This document shows positions 12,881 to 26,439 of a stretch of DNA of 64,000 nucleotides, piece by piece. Position 1 is the stretch's first letter, and every line of letters begins with the position of its first letter. The notes under the pieces are model-generated. The model worked only from the letters and a program-made list of their open reading frames with translations. It had not been told where the DNA came from and ran no database searches. Position numbers and translations under genes: made by a program. The stretch covers positions 2,418,001 to 2,482,000 of the forward strand of contig JAGTWJ010000017.1 of NCBI GenBank assembly GCA_020064725.1. Direction: 5' to 3'. This stretch comes from Drechslerella dactyloides. Taxonomy: Eukaryota > Ascomycota > Orbiliomycetes > Orbiliales > Orbiliaceae.

Positions 12881-15052
12881 TCTTCTTTCTCTTGCGCAGG
12901 GCCTGCAGGGTCTGGTTCGGCACATTTAGATACCCTGACCTACATGCCTGCCTGCTGCAGCTTGTCTTTCTCCATCGTCGCTTCCTCTCCCTGGGAGCTT
13001 GCTTGATCTGGCCTCGTACGTTTCCCAACATCCCTCTGCTCTCTTAATCTGTTGCTCCTCCCGCCGACTTTTTTTCAGGATCCTCTTCTCCATCTCTTCT
13101 TCCTCTCCCTCCCATCCCTCCCCGCCTTCTCCCCAGAATCCTTCTGCCCTCCAGGGTTTCTTAAGATCTAGAGATCGCTTCAGATCCTAGGTCGAATCTC
13201 GACATCAAGAAAACCTTCCTCCAAGGGTTTTCGGTCTACGGGTGCCACTTTATATCCCGTGGGCTCCCTTCTCTCGCCCCCCTTCAGTGTGTTTCCCGTT
13301 ACAAAAACTTCGTTTCTCCAGACGACATCGACATCGTCCATTTTCTTTTTACGGATTACGACTTTCATGACTTTATTTTCTTCTGACTTGTTCGGATTGC
13401 AGCTGTAAAAGTTGCTATCAGGCAGCATAATCCACATCTTACTTTTTTTCTTTCTATTTTTTATTTTTCTGCTTTCCGTCGGCTTCCTCCAAGCCTTACT
13501 CATTACGGCATTGGCCCTCCCTCCTGACTCGATCATACAGATACTCCTCTCGCCCACGGCAGCACTATCGACCATCTCGCCATTTTCGCAAGTGCAACTA
13601 GTGCGAAGCGAAGGTGGTAGACGGACCAGCGTGTGAGGTTTCAGAGCTGTCTCCATCAGCAAAGGTATTATTAGTCCTTTCCCATCCGGATCCGATAGTT
13701 CTTTTTTTTTTTTTTTTTTCTTCCTTTTCCTTGCATGCCTCTATTGCCTGCCTGCTTGCGAGGGAGGGGAGGGGCGGTGCGCCGCCACCATATCACATCG
13801 TCAGCTCCACGGCAGACTCGGTTAGTCTGTTTGGTTCGCCCAGAAGGGCGACCCTGACCGCCTGGGAATTACAAGCTGCGGCGTTGAAACGCTGGGCGGT
13901 GTGAGGGCGTGTGAGTGGTGTTTAAGGCTGGTCGGCCGGTCGGCCATACCGTCAGTCGCATTCGAATCAGCCCGCCGTCTCCCTTTCCCCTCGTAATCAG
14001 ATCGAGCCGAGTCGTCGATTCCCGTCGACTGGTTCGGCCCCTTGTCGGCCTGCGTGCAGGGACGTCCGTAAAATGCACAGCTGCGTGCACCGGGCATGAC
14101 ATCGACCTACATGACTTGCCGACATGCTGAGCCTGTCGACCATGTGCGGATGTGGGCAGATGGTGGTTGTAGTCTGAGATATCCCGTATACAGCCTGCTG
14201 AAAGAAGAAGGATATATACATTGACCCGTGGCTGCTGCCCGCTGCACCTGGTGCTCTGCTCTCGCCGACGGCCTGTCATCCCAACTCCACCACACCCACC
14301 ACCTTCACACCACCACCACCACCTCTAACCACCACCACCACCATCAACCTCCTCCCATTCCTCCACACCCTCCTCGCATCTCTCCCAGCTGCTTACGCAC
14401 CCCCGCTATCGTCGGAGACGAAAGCCGCTTACATACCTGCGTATTTTAAGTAATACGGTCGGACTCTTGCGGCCTCGCCTCGCTGTCGCCTGGGCCCTCT
14501 CCTGCTCGCAGCACAACCTCACACTGGCTGTGCCTGGACGTCATCTCCTTCCCCTCGATACCACATCTACAATAGGAGGACTGCTCACCACAGAGCAGGG
14601 AACTATTGTCGCTCTTCTCTCTCCCCTGAAGACCGGATTTTTCCCAGGAGGTACGGATTCCAATACCACTCGTTTTCCCCAGTTCCATGCATCATTCGAT
14701 GCCGTTTAGTCCGTTGGCGAAAAATTACAAGTTTTCTGCGTACTAAAAGTAGCGGAACTCCTCGCTGCTGCTTGTTTGTTTCTCTGCATGTGGTAATCAA
14801 ACGCAGTGCTCTGCTGCTGCTTCTGCCACTTCTTTACTTCGTTCATGCACTCGCTATTGGTCTGGAATTTTTTTCGGCGGAGCTGCTCTTGTCGCCTTGT
14901 GAGTGCGCTGCTGACTGGCATGGATGTAGTCAACCACCTCTTCGGAACACCGACTCTTCCCCTTCGTCGGAATTAACTTTTCGACATCCTTCACTCCTCC
15001 TTACAACTCGAAACCCGGGAACCTACGGACAACACCCGAATGTATCAGTAAG
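12881..15052 (+). promoter_or_regulatory. Pyrimidine-rich upstream region of the LRR gene
   Basis: About 2.2 kb before the LRR start codon is dominated by CT-rich runs, including a long T tract near 13,700-13,720. CT-rich DNA before genes is common in filamentous fungi and often marks promoters and transcript starts. Short ORFs on both strands here have low-complexity translations and no family motif. The transcription start cannot be placed by eye. Confidence 0.35.
14284..14346 (+). repeat. Imperfect CAC/ACC trinucleotide repeat
   Basis: A run of CAC/ACC triplets interrupted by a few T and TC bases lies in the upstream region of the LRR gene. It is a simple-sequence repeat outside any supported coding exon. 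Confidence 0.8.
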
Positions 15053-17547
15053 ATGGATCGAGAGGACGGGTAAGAGCAGCAATACCGTGGCCATTCGTCG
15101 ACGCTTGGCAACGGCCCTCTAATCTGCGTACGGAATGCGAACGACTAACCGTCTTGAATCTGCTTAGAAACTACTTCATCAAGCATTTGGCAACCTACAT
15201 CAGGACCCATGAAAAGGCCCTGGCCAATGCTCTGCAACTCCAAGCCCGAAAACCCACCCACAGATCTGGCGATGGCCAGACGTCGCCTACCACCCATGCG
15301 CCGGCCACGAGCCCCTCGACATCGAGCGCGCTCGCCGCTGCGTTCTCAATGCCCTCCCTCTCCTTCACATCGCAGAACCTCAAACCGGCAAAGCTCGCTC
15401 TGACGCCTCACCACCTCTACTACCTCCTCGAGCGCTTCGATTCCCTCGGTATCTCCGTGGGCCCGATGAATGTCAGACTCGAAAACATCCATGCGGAGAC
15501 GGCACCAGGAAACTACGTTTCATTCCTCGATTCCGCCCATCGCGCCCGTCGAACCAAGTCCACCGACGCCTTATCGATACACTCCGTTTCCTCCGTCAAG
15601 AGCGTCATGTCCGGCATGTCCTCCCTGTGGAACTCGTTCGGCTTAGGCTCCAGCTCGCTTTCGAAACAGGAAAAGAACAAGCAAGCCATCAACGCCGATC
15701 TTAAATACATCTATTCCGCTTTCACCAAGATACCCTGCCTCAAACTGTGCCCTGATCCCAAGGCTCGTTTGATCACTGGCTACGAGGAGTTTCCTTTCGA
15801 TACGGCCGTGCCACTTCTTGCATTCAAGAACGTCACCGCCCTCGAAATCGTAGACCTTGATATCAGACAGTTCTTCGGATGGGATCAGATTGCCGAGAGG
15901 GTCAGGAGCTTGGTCGTCAAGCGTGCTTGTATTGAAGATCCGGCAGAGCTGCTTATCGCCATCGTTCTCGACGACATGGACAGGCGGAGGAGACGGTCCT
16001 CAAAGAATCAGACCTCCCCAATGAGCTGGTCTACACCCAGCCCAGGTCTGCCATTGAGCATCGACACCGGCTCTACGCCAGGTTCGCCTGGAAAGCAGAG
16101 CGCTGACGAACAGAGCACCAGCGTCGGCAGCACTGGTTCGACATTGCGTGATCGTTCCGCTGTCAATCGGCCTGCCTCGCGAAACAGAGATCGGGATAGT
16201 AGCAACTCCCCAACTCGCCCCACCAGCTCTCGTAGCAGCTCTACTGCAAACACCACGAACCATCATGGCCACCACGGCCACAAGTCGCACAGGATGCGCC
16301 GATCCGACTCTGGCAGTAGCCGCGCCTCGTCCAACGGCACAAGCCAGTACAACTCAACCACTCAGAGCATCAGCCTTATGGGAACCCTCCCCTCCACAAA
16401 GTGGCGGTTCTTGCGCCATCTCTCCCTCTCCGATAACTCACTGACCTCTATCTCCTTCGCTTCCCTCGCTCCTCTCGCTAACTCTCTCACCTCTCTCGAT
16501 CTATCCTCGAACCTTTTCCTCGCTGTCCCAGATGCCCTCTCCACCCTCACTGCACTCCGCGCCCTCAATCTCTCCAACAACATGATCGACTCTCTCCATT
16601 CCCTCACTCGCCATCCTCTTCCCGCTATCACTGCCCTTAACCTCCGTGGAAATCGCCTGCAGTCTCTTGCTGGAATCGAGAGACTCCCTTCTCTTGAGCG
16701 TCTTGACTTGCGAGAAAATAGACTTACCGACCCGACTGAACTTGCACGATTGACCACCGCGCCCAACTTCAGAGAGGTTTGGATCTACCCAAATCCCTTC
16801 GTCCGAACCCACAACTCCAGCTACCGAGTCACCATCTTCAACCTCTTCCGCAAGACTCCTGGATTCACAGAGGATATCAGCATCGATGCACAGGGCCCGG
16901 GAATGATGGAGAGGAGACAGCTGGTGGAGCGCGCTGCTGAGCCGATTCCTGTTCCCGTCGTCCGGCCAGTTGCGAGCGCCCCTCCCCCGCGCGAAATAGT
17001 ACGACCTGTCGAGACCCGCCAACCACCCCCTTATCATAGCCGGACACACTCTGAAAAGGGAACTTTGATCACAACGAAGCCAACTGACGACCTGGCTCGT
17101 GCCCGTAAGAAAGGAACCAAACGTCGCGTTGTAGAACTCAGCAAAGGCGATAGCGGTTCCGAGATCTTCGCTGCCGCGGATCGCGCACCCACACTCTCAC
17201 CCACCGAATTCCGCCGTCAAACCACCGCACCCGTCATGCCTACCTACCAAAGTCGTCCCCAGTTTCCCGCATCGCCTCCCTCTCCTCCAACCTCGATACG
17301 CCAGCGCGACACTATCAGCATAGATGCCGAGACGCCACCAACTCCACCTGCCAAAGACATCACTCTTTCTCCCAATATCACACCCGGCGAAAACTGGACC
17401 CTCAAGGGCGACGAATATAAGAAAAAGGTAGAACTGATGAAGACGGAGCTGGGTAATGGATGGCTGAGTGCCCTCGCGGACGAGCGCTGGAATAACAACC
17501 CAGAGCCTGCGCGAAGCCCACCTAAGGGTGATGCTCCTCGGATCTAA
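15053..17547 (+). CDS. Leucine-rich-repeat protein, STK11IP-like layout
   Basis: Two exons, 15053-15069 and 15168-17547, encode about 798 residues. The first exon is only 17 nt and ends at GTAAGAG; the 98-nt intron has a CTAAC branch point and ends TTAG. The join gives a protein starting MDREDGNYFIKHLATYIR, which resembles the start of fungal LRR proteins as I remember them. Without this exon the long frame opens with no ATG. Residues about 280-415 are Ser/Thr-rich with a His-rich patch and look disordered. About five leucine-rich repeats follow (roughly 418-555), then a conserved cap containing NPF, then a Pro-rich tail. A folded N-terminal part, late LRRs and a cap resemble animal STK11-interacting protein. 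I infer a cytoplasmic scaffold role; no catalytic motif is visible and the substrate or partner is unknown. Confidence 0.88.
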
Positions 17548-18690
17548 TCCATCCCACGCTACTATGTTCGATCTACTCTCCTCCATATCACAGCCCTTCA
17601 AACATCTCACCTCGTGTCCCGCACCGTACCTCCGCAATAACGAATCTCGGTTCAATTTTGCGCAACTAACGGCCATTATACCCATTTCCCTGGCGGATTC
17701 ATTGTACGATAATGTTGATGCTTTTCTTCTGCTCAAAAAATACTTTCATCGAGCCTTTTTGGTCGGGCTACCTTTTTTTTTTTTTTTTTGGATACTTTCA
17801 ATTGTTCTTTCTTTTAATACATTGTATGAAATGATGATGTATTATCATTTTTCTTTTCTTTTTCATTCGAGCATCTTTGCATACTCTTTTATTATCACTT
17901 TTCTTGCACAGCATTTGGATTTTGTCCTTTTACATCTCTCGCTATACCTGTTCTTGCATGATTCCCTTTCGGGTGGTAATCACATTGGGCTATGTTGATG
18001 CTTTTTCTGTTCTTTGTGTTTACTCGGGCGTTATGTTCTTCTTTCCGAATTGATATTTCGATTTTTTGATATTCCTCACTCTCCGCGTTTTTCTTTACCG
18101 GGATGCGATAGAATTTCCAGTGCTTTTCTTTTAATGCTATTCTTTAATACACCAGCTGCAAAAGGAGCGAAGGTTTTTCAGATCTCGAGGTTGTTTCCTT
18201 GCATATTTTCTCCTAATTCATTGGCTTTCTTCATTTCTTTTTTGTTCAGCAGCATCAAAGAGCGGATGGTGGATTGTGATAGCTAGCGCAAGCAAGATTT
18301 GGAGAAGCGGATCTTCGTTCTTTCTTTTCTTTCTTTCTTGGGAAATACAATACTTCATCTTTTTCTGTCAACCTGCCGGTCGACATCGCCGTCCATATTC
18401 AGCGCTACAGCCTTCCAAGGCCAGCTGCAACTGCGTGCACGAAAAATTTTAAACCTACCAATAGTTACATATATCACAGCGGTACCTTTTTCCTTACAAA
18501 TGCCTTGGAGGGCAGCGAGTCGGAACAGGGTCGGAATCGCAGTGATAAGAAGAACGCCAAAAGACGCGACGTACCGTAGATCTGCGTGTGATTCGGGCTG
18601 CATAGGTGCGAGGGAAGAAGTAGTATACACCCACGCTTTCTTTTTCCCAATCTTTCCCTATTTCCCTTCCTCACTTGGGTAGGCAGCAGA
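17548..18690 (+). other. T-rich 3' flank of the LRR gene
   Basis: The DNA after the LRR stop codon is strongly T-rich on the + strand, as expected for a fungal 3' untranslated region and terminator. The small ORFs translate to Phe/Leu/Ser-rich strings typical of T-rich DNA. No other gene was recognised. Confidence 0.4.
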
Positions 18691-21600
18691 TGCGGCAGAC
18701 GAAGGGGGGGGACCACATCAAGCTGAAGATTTCAAAGTGTAGGGTTACGTCCCTCAATATGTTTGTGTATCTGCACGGAATCGCATGAGCGTGGCGTCCA
18801 ATCGCAGGGTGCATGAGCGCTGCAGATGCCTGTATCATGCAGATATGCAAGCCGAGGTGTCTGCTAGAGGCCTGTCAAGTTTTCCTGATCAGAGACCCAG
18901 CTATGTGCATGCATATCCATCCATCCATCCATCCATGATTACATTCTCCCGGTGGACGATGCAGCGCAGTGCAGACGGCGTGCCCGTCGTCGCTTTCGGG
19001 GTTGCACAACTTGCGCAGCCGCATTTCTGTTTCTTATTTAATTCCCTTGCTGTATTTCTTTTTCTTCTTCTCCTCCCTTGCCATCCATGGGTTTAGGAGG
19101 GAGCGGATGCCTGGCTGCCGTGGCTGCACAGTCGGCTGTTTTCCTTGTTCTGGGGAAAATTCTAGTTTATGCAGCACGGCAGCATTAGAGGAAGGGAGGG
19201 GGGTGAGGGACATTTTGTTCTTTTCTGGCTGACCGACACGGCCCGCGAGTGGTGTATGTGATCCGTGCAGGTGGTATCGAATGAGCGCTGGAGGTGGAAG
19301 GAATAGAATCCGGGCGAGGGAGGCTTGCGATTGGACGGGCGAGGGGTCTGCATATGACCGTCGATCTGCGATCTTAGTGTGGGGGCTGTAGCGAGGCGGC
19401 GTCATGGGGTCGATTTAGCTTACTAGGTGCTCGAGTTTGTCAGTTTAACATCTACAAGGCGGAAATAATTCAACTTCCTCACCGATTTATCACGCTATAA
19501 GTATACGCGTATACGAATCTGGTTGGAGGCAGCCAGGACCGGGGTTTACCGTAGCTCAGGTGCGGAGAAGCTTAAGTCGAGGTCAGCCGAGCCGGTGACC
19601 AGCCGGGCCAGTTACCAAGTCAGGGATTTATGGGATATCGAGTATCGCAATGTAGCAATTAAATGCATCCCAAGAGCTTATAGTCAGCCTCGAAGTGTTA
19701 TTTAATGTATCGGTATACTATCATCCGATTAACCGATCCTGGGACCGGATTTACAAGTCAGGATAACAACGGTAGACATACTATCCCATGCCCATGAGAT
19801 GCCTAGGCACTTGGTCGAAGTCGCGACGGGAGCTACGAGCTAGTTTCGATATAAGCGTCGCTATTACCTAATAATTTAGCCACCAGCACGTCCGCAGTGC
19901 GCCTCGAACCGAACGGTCAGTCAGTCATCTGCCACCCAGTAAGATAACCCATGCATGTCATATCGCGTCGACCTCGGCCGGTATAGTGCGCATGCGACGA
20001 GATCGATCCGGCTAGTTAGGCAGTCAGACAGGCAGGCAGGCCGGTCAAATTAAACATCGATCCATGGTGCACGGCCGCGGGACCTGCAGTAGTATAGTCA
20101 GGTCGAAGTCGGCCGGAGGTAAGTTAGCGAAGTTGTAACGTTAGCGACGTTGGTTAGTCAGGATCGTGATTTCGCTGGAAGCGGCTAACCTTGACTCGTG
20201 ATGTGCGTATTCGGATTCGAAGTGCGCGGTTGTGCGCAGGTTTGGGCATGCGCTCGTCGTTCTTGGTTAGCCGCCTGGTTCGACTGTCACGTTAGGATAG
20301 TCACCTCGATTTATACATATTCACGGCGACGTTATGGAATTTCGGCTATTTTGCGGCCCGAGAGGTCATATTGTTAATTCACGGGTTTATGGAGTCGACT
20401 GTCCTTGCTGATTTCGAGATTAATAATATATCCAGCCTCGATTCTACAGAATTCACTTGATCATGATGAGGCATATATTAACGTGTTTACGAGCAGGGGC
20501 TGCGTGACGAGATCCAATGACAACAATCTCGATCTCGGTCTAATTAAACCCTCGATATATCGTTGCTTTTATTCTACGATGCTATAGATTATAAAGGTAT
20601 ATATAACGATAATTCTGAACGCCCATATCTCATCATGTACCCCCCGCGCACAGAATACCAAGTAGGTACAGATGGCTGGATATAAGTTCACAGGCACGCA
20701 CGATCGATCGGCTCCCAGTTCGCATCACAATTTAATTGTAAGATCGATTACGATACTACTTTGGCATCTATCTTACAATGACAGCTCTCACACCGTCGAG
20801 TAGATATATGTTTGTACTATATCTGGACATGCTCTCAAATGAATAGACACTGTATATAGCTAGACCTCGGCCCTACCTCACATCGTGGACTAATTCAAAT
20901 ATATTGATAATAACATGAGAAGTGGATGCCGCGCCTTCGGTTTGATTCGATCAAGTTCAAATCAAACTATCTTGTCCAGAGTTGAAATTAATCATAGAAT
21001 AATACCATCAGATAAATACAATGGCTCCTCTAATTGATTCGACAAGACGTAATTGATAGGAACTAGTGGGAAGCTCGATTCGATGGCGCAAACTCGTGCC
21101 GCGTATAGGAACGTTCGAACGTTAAGTGCTTACTCAGAAAGAGGTCACTCGAATTATACATCACGATTCTTTACAGTAGTGCTATAAAGACATTTGTACT
21201 TCTGGGATCTGCTATCATACCCTCCGTAAATTCATAAGGAATTAGCTTAAGAAACCAATCCGTATCCTATACAGAGTGGTTGATCAGGAGTAGAGAGATC
21301 TTGGTGTTACCGATTACCATGCAGTATATTTTGCCCGAAAATTTCGAGATAAATGTGCTCCAACTGCGTGCACCTCTTATTTAAGCCAGCATATTGATTC
21401 CTTAGATGGGTAGCATGAAAATACTCGCCTTCCATGTACATTCAGGCTTAAAGCTATTTCAATTTCCTATATTACCCGATGTTGCCGTATGGAAGTTGAT
21501 ATATCCGCTACATCTATCGGCCACAGCAGCTGCGTAATATTTTTCATCAACCAATACTGCTACAGGATAATGCATTGATAGCCAGATGAGAAGGCTGCAA

Positions 21601-24600
21601 CCACGATCCTCGTCAATCTTGACCATAAATTCGCAGGTATATATTGATCTGTGGCGTCAATCTAGGATCATGCGAAGATATCACACCCGGCACTCTAGCT
21701 ATCCAGCTATCCACCAGACCGTATCGTCCTCTGGTTCGATTCGATAACATGATATCTCGGCCAAAGACTGATTGATATATCGAAAATACGCCAGAAGTCG
21801 TAAAATGCACGTGGCGTAACAGATGTTAAAAAAAGTAAAATTTTGACTGATCTTGCCGCAGCAGATGCGTGGATGCAGTGCCGCACGATCTCAAGTCGAA
21901 CAATAAACTCTCACTAAGTATCAGTGCATGCGTCTAGTCTGTTTACGATATATCTGAGCTGGCTAGACCTTGAAGCCACCAGCTAATTTCAGAGTAAAGA
22001 TCGAGAGCTGTCTAATTAGCGCAGTGATCGTCATCTATATACTTCTATATAGAAAATATCTTTGTATATCGAGTGCTGACACTCAAATATCTATGACACG
22101 CGCCGGCTAACTGTAATATTGATAGTATTGTCATTAAATGAAAGACGGAGCCGGACATCTTTACCGGGGCACAATATTCTAGCCCAGCCACGTAGGTCTT
22201 TAATACACATATATATACGCATCACGATGGTGGTGAGTTGGCGGAGCTGCGCTTCGGTGTGCAGTCGGAATTCCAGTGATATCATGATATCACAGCTTAT
22301 GAAATGAAAATTGCATTTTACCATATTCTCGCTATGTAACTGGCTTGTTGTCGCCAATTGATCGCTCGTCTGTAGCTCATTCATGTAAAGAAATAGCTCA
22401 GCTATCGTCATCAAACATCGCCATCGATATATTCCCGGAGATATGTCGATATAGTTGATAATGCTCTCCTTCACTCGTCAGGATCTGGGGACCTAATCCC
22501 TCAAGTCAATTTCCTATCGAACGGACTGGTTGGTTGAGCTGCAAGTCAATCTAAATAGCTCGTGCGCTTGGTATTCCCCATGCACCACCGTCTTCAAGCC
22601 TTGCAACTCGCGTAGCTGGCAACAGTAATCCATGATTTCCGATTAGTGAATAGCAATGTTTTTGAGTAAGACAACATGTTGCAATACACAGATATTTGTC
22701 CTACCTCAATGGTGTCGTAGAAGCTGAATATCTGCCTGAGCACCTCACGAGTCGGACTACCGCTAATTCTACAACCCTCTCCGATGCGGCGAAATATCTA
22801 CACTTGTGAGAATATACTGTGGTCATCTGTGGTTTGCTCTGCTGTTGCAGGCCACGTTCGTGGCCCTCGGCGCTCTGGCTTCAGACTAGTCATTTTCCAA
22901 GCTGTAGGTTATTTGATCCACAGAGCTGCGCGAAAATGTCTCGCCATCGAGGGTATATACATATAAATTCGACATTTCTTCGAGACAGTCGATTGATTGG
23001 TTCATCGATAGTGGATGGACAAAAGATAAATGAATTATGATAAACTCCGCGTGAGCGGTGAGTGAGCTCTATTGGGTGCGAGGTTGAGAACCCGAAAACC
23101 AAAAAGATTGAACTAGAAGCAGTTTCGGCGACGAGATATCGATTCCGGGGGAAGAGTTACGGCCACTATAGCTATGTTTTATTGTGAGTCTGTTACGGTT
23201 TATAGTACCAAGACTGCTGTACTAGTTTACAGCTTCCACGATCCGCAAAGCCCGAGAAGTTCTGCTAGTTGTATGCGTTTAGCTTTTTGGCTGATAAGTG
23301 TGATCGATATCTGCCAGCCAGTCAGGTCAGTCTTGTTTACATACTACACCATATGAAGCAAGGACCTTCGCTGATATACAATTTGGCTATAAAGCTAGAC
23401 CGCCTGAACGAAGGGCTAAATTCGAACATACTAAATTACCCCAGCTGGCTTTACAAAATCATCCATGGAACTTACGAAGTGATGGATGCGCCGGCTGATA
23501 AACATAACCAATATGCTTATATGCTGATCAAATTAGTTGTCGTGCTGTCAGGCCGCGTGTCTAATCGGCAAAGGAAATGGGTGTAGACTATCTTCGGGCT
23601 TAATTTAGATATTAAAACCCCTGTTATATGCAGCACCTATATATGTACAGACAGACTAAGTCTTTAAAAGCCCCTCAGACAGTCAGTTATCGATATGTCA
23701 TGATGCATTAGTGCTGTTTCATCGTTCGAGTATCAATCGATGCAATTTTGCAAGTACTTGTGTTACAACTCGATCGGGGGGGTATCGGTGAAGATATGAA
23801 GCTGGCGTGGCTGACAATGGATAATACGCCGTAATGTAACTCTTGTTGATAGCACAGCAACCCCATCGGGGAGGATTGCGTCGATAGTATACGCGAAGGA
23901 CTGGCCCGTTTATTCTATAATTCAACGTTGCTGGCGAGCAGTGAACTGCCAGTTCGGGGGCAGTTGCATATATCTCGGATAACTCCAAGGTAAATGTTGA
24001 AAACAGGCATGAGTTGCGTATCGGTGATCTAGATGTCTGTGAGGTACGCTTGTAATTACGTAGAGTTATTAAGGTTGAGGGAGATACTACGTAGTCGTTG
24101 CCGAACCCAGTCAGATACGCGCGTCCAGATCGAAATTATGTATATATTCTATATTTAGCTGCACACAAGATTGCAGAAACGCAAAATTTAAAAGAATATT
24201 GGGGACCGTATATAAACGAACATCTCGAGATTCAATCTTTACGGCAAGGTGCCTGGACATTTCAACTCGCTGGATGCTCTTGATACGCCGCAGGTCAAGA
24301 CGCTGTGTGTTGGGTATTGTTGCATTTCAAACAGCAGCAGGGATCACCTGACGGGTTCCCGAATCGAGGAAATGCGCTCCAATGCAATGCGCAATGCATG
24401 CAGTCGATGCAATCAACCCAATCAACCTGATCATCGATTATTCATACAGGAGCTATCTGTCACGAGGGCGGTCATCAAAGCTGGGGCTCGGAGGCTCCGC
24501 GGCAAATGTGACCTAGTCCTCGTCTTTCCTCAGACAGCTCATTTTCTTCCTCGTTCTAACGATGTCGATTATAATGCCGGTACGGATCTGAGATCCAGAT

Positions 24601-26097
24601 TTTTACGTTACTAGAATGTGAAGGTATACGTATTATATTACATTAGACCCTTAAGCTCAGCTACAGCTCTGTGTTCGCGGATATGCCTAGCTCTCCGTCA
24701 GGATTATGAAGCTGCAAAAGTGGCAGCTCAGGCGTCCATGCTGTCCACGGGACGCATCCTTCCGTCGTACTAACATACAGCCCTGTGCACGAAAAAAAAA
24801 GAAGGGTTCAAGATAGGCAGCTAGCTTATATATACTTGTACTAGCCACCAAGTCACGCCGCGCTGTGCATACCGGTCGCAGAGCAGGACCGTACCACCAT
24901 GCATGCCATGCGTACATATTCCCATGTCGATTTCCAATGCGAAAGTGACAAACGGTGCATATTGCGGACAGTTGGATCCTGACCGAGTGGCGTTTGGATT
25001 AAAATTTGATATGGGATTCTCGTGTCGAGGCGACGTCGACCCTGGTCCTTGCAATCAAGGTATGGAGCTTTCGCCAACGGGTGACTTTTGTTCAATAGGT
25101 TTGATATTGGGCATCTTTGGGAATTTAAGCTGGGTGCTGTACATTGTTGGAGGTAGATGTACCGGAGCTAGCAGACCCGATTTTTGAAATGCTGTCGATA
25201 CTTGGATATATTCCTTGTTCGGTCCGCGATGTCCACCGAGGAGCGACGGAGAGGCGGCTGCGAGTTTTTAAATCCGCAGGTAATAATGGCTTGACGTAAC
25301 GTGTAGCCCGGCCGTGGAAAGATCCACACGAGTTAACTGCCGTCTGCGGGCACGCTCGTAATTAAACAGCTGTTAGTGGAGCTGCATTAATAATTATACT
25401 ATTCTATGAATAGAAATAAGTATCCGTGACCTCGAGTCCCTGCAGTGGTTTGTATTCGACGCAAACCGTAAGGCATCGACGGCAAGCTATAGCTAAGGGT
25501 AAGTGAATGAGTCGAATGATCGATATGGAAATTGGCTTCTTTATCCGAGCATTCATCCTGGCATCGATGCTACGTTCATCCACGCTGCAGAACCGCAGAT
25601 ATGCATCATTCTTGCGCGAGAATTGAAAGTCACCGCTTGGTGACCACGGCCGTGCAATCGGCCGGGTGGAGTTGACGTTGGGCTCCGAGGCCCACCGGCC
25701 ACCGATCGAAAAATATATTCCTTGGCGCAGCCCTTTCCCGATACGATGAACCACCAAATGATCGGACTAGAAAATTTAAACGTTGGTGGCTTTCTCCACT
25801 TGCTTTCCTATTGCTACCTAAGTGTCCGAAGATATCATGATATATTGGAGAGTGATATTATATCAACGATATTGATATCAGAGCTAAAGACTCGATTGGG
25901 AGAGAGTGCGGTACTAAGTCGCCGTGTGGTCTTATCAGTATACTTAGTTAGCTTAGCAGAGTACGGTCCTTGTTGAATAGCTGGTCAGTTCTGGTACTGG
26001 AGCTGGGGTACCGTGTGAAGGCGCATTTTGCATTTGTCGTGGCTATTATTAAGACCTAGCTTGGTTTAATTACAGGCGTCGAGCAGACGTCGAGTAA
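18691..26097. other. Gene-poor region, about 7.4 kb
   Basis: No frame exceeds about 130 codons and none has a recognisable motif. A short CATC/ATCC tetranucleotide run lies near 18,917-18,938. From about 19.5 kb the pentamer GTCAG is unusually frequent on the + strand (see findings). ATATC, GATC and CTAG words are common. I see no RNA gene or complete mobile element. Confidence 0.5.
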
Positions 26098-26439
26098 AAT
26101 TTCCGTTGGAAGAAGAGGAGACGGCGTCCGTTTGACCGACAGATCAAACGTCGCTCCACCGTCATCCGCATCGCCCAAGCCGGCTATGTCGACAGCCAGC
26201 GTGATCCCTCCACAACATTACTAACATCACACCCCTCCGCCACTCAATCCCAAACATCAACCTCCACCTCTACCGCTGGTCCAGACCCCATCAGCCCCAA
26301 GAACCGTTCGCGATCCAGCAAACCGATATCAATCCATCTGTCCGCTAGTCCTTTCAACCTACTTACTTGTAAACCCAATTTCCTGCACCCACCACCAACT
26401 CCCATCCCTGGACGAGAGGTCCCTCGCGTAACGCGTTAA
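26098..26439 (+). other. Coding-like remnant or unrecognised exon
   Basis: A 113-codon stretch without stops or an initial ATG lies here, preceded by acceptor-like TTACAG at 26,070-26,075. It starts Arg/Lys-rich, continues through a Ser/Thr/Pro-rich linker and has the C-rich third positions seen in nearby genes. A second frame is also open across the first 130 bp. I recognise no family. It may be an exon of a decayed gene, a leader exon, or chance. Confidence 0.2.

Noticed and set aside
13180..13662. - strand ORF of 160 codons left of the LRR gene
   Set aside because: Lys/Arg-rich because it lies opposite CT-rich upstream DNA; no motif recognised.
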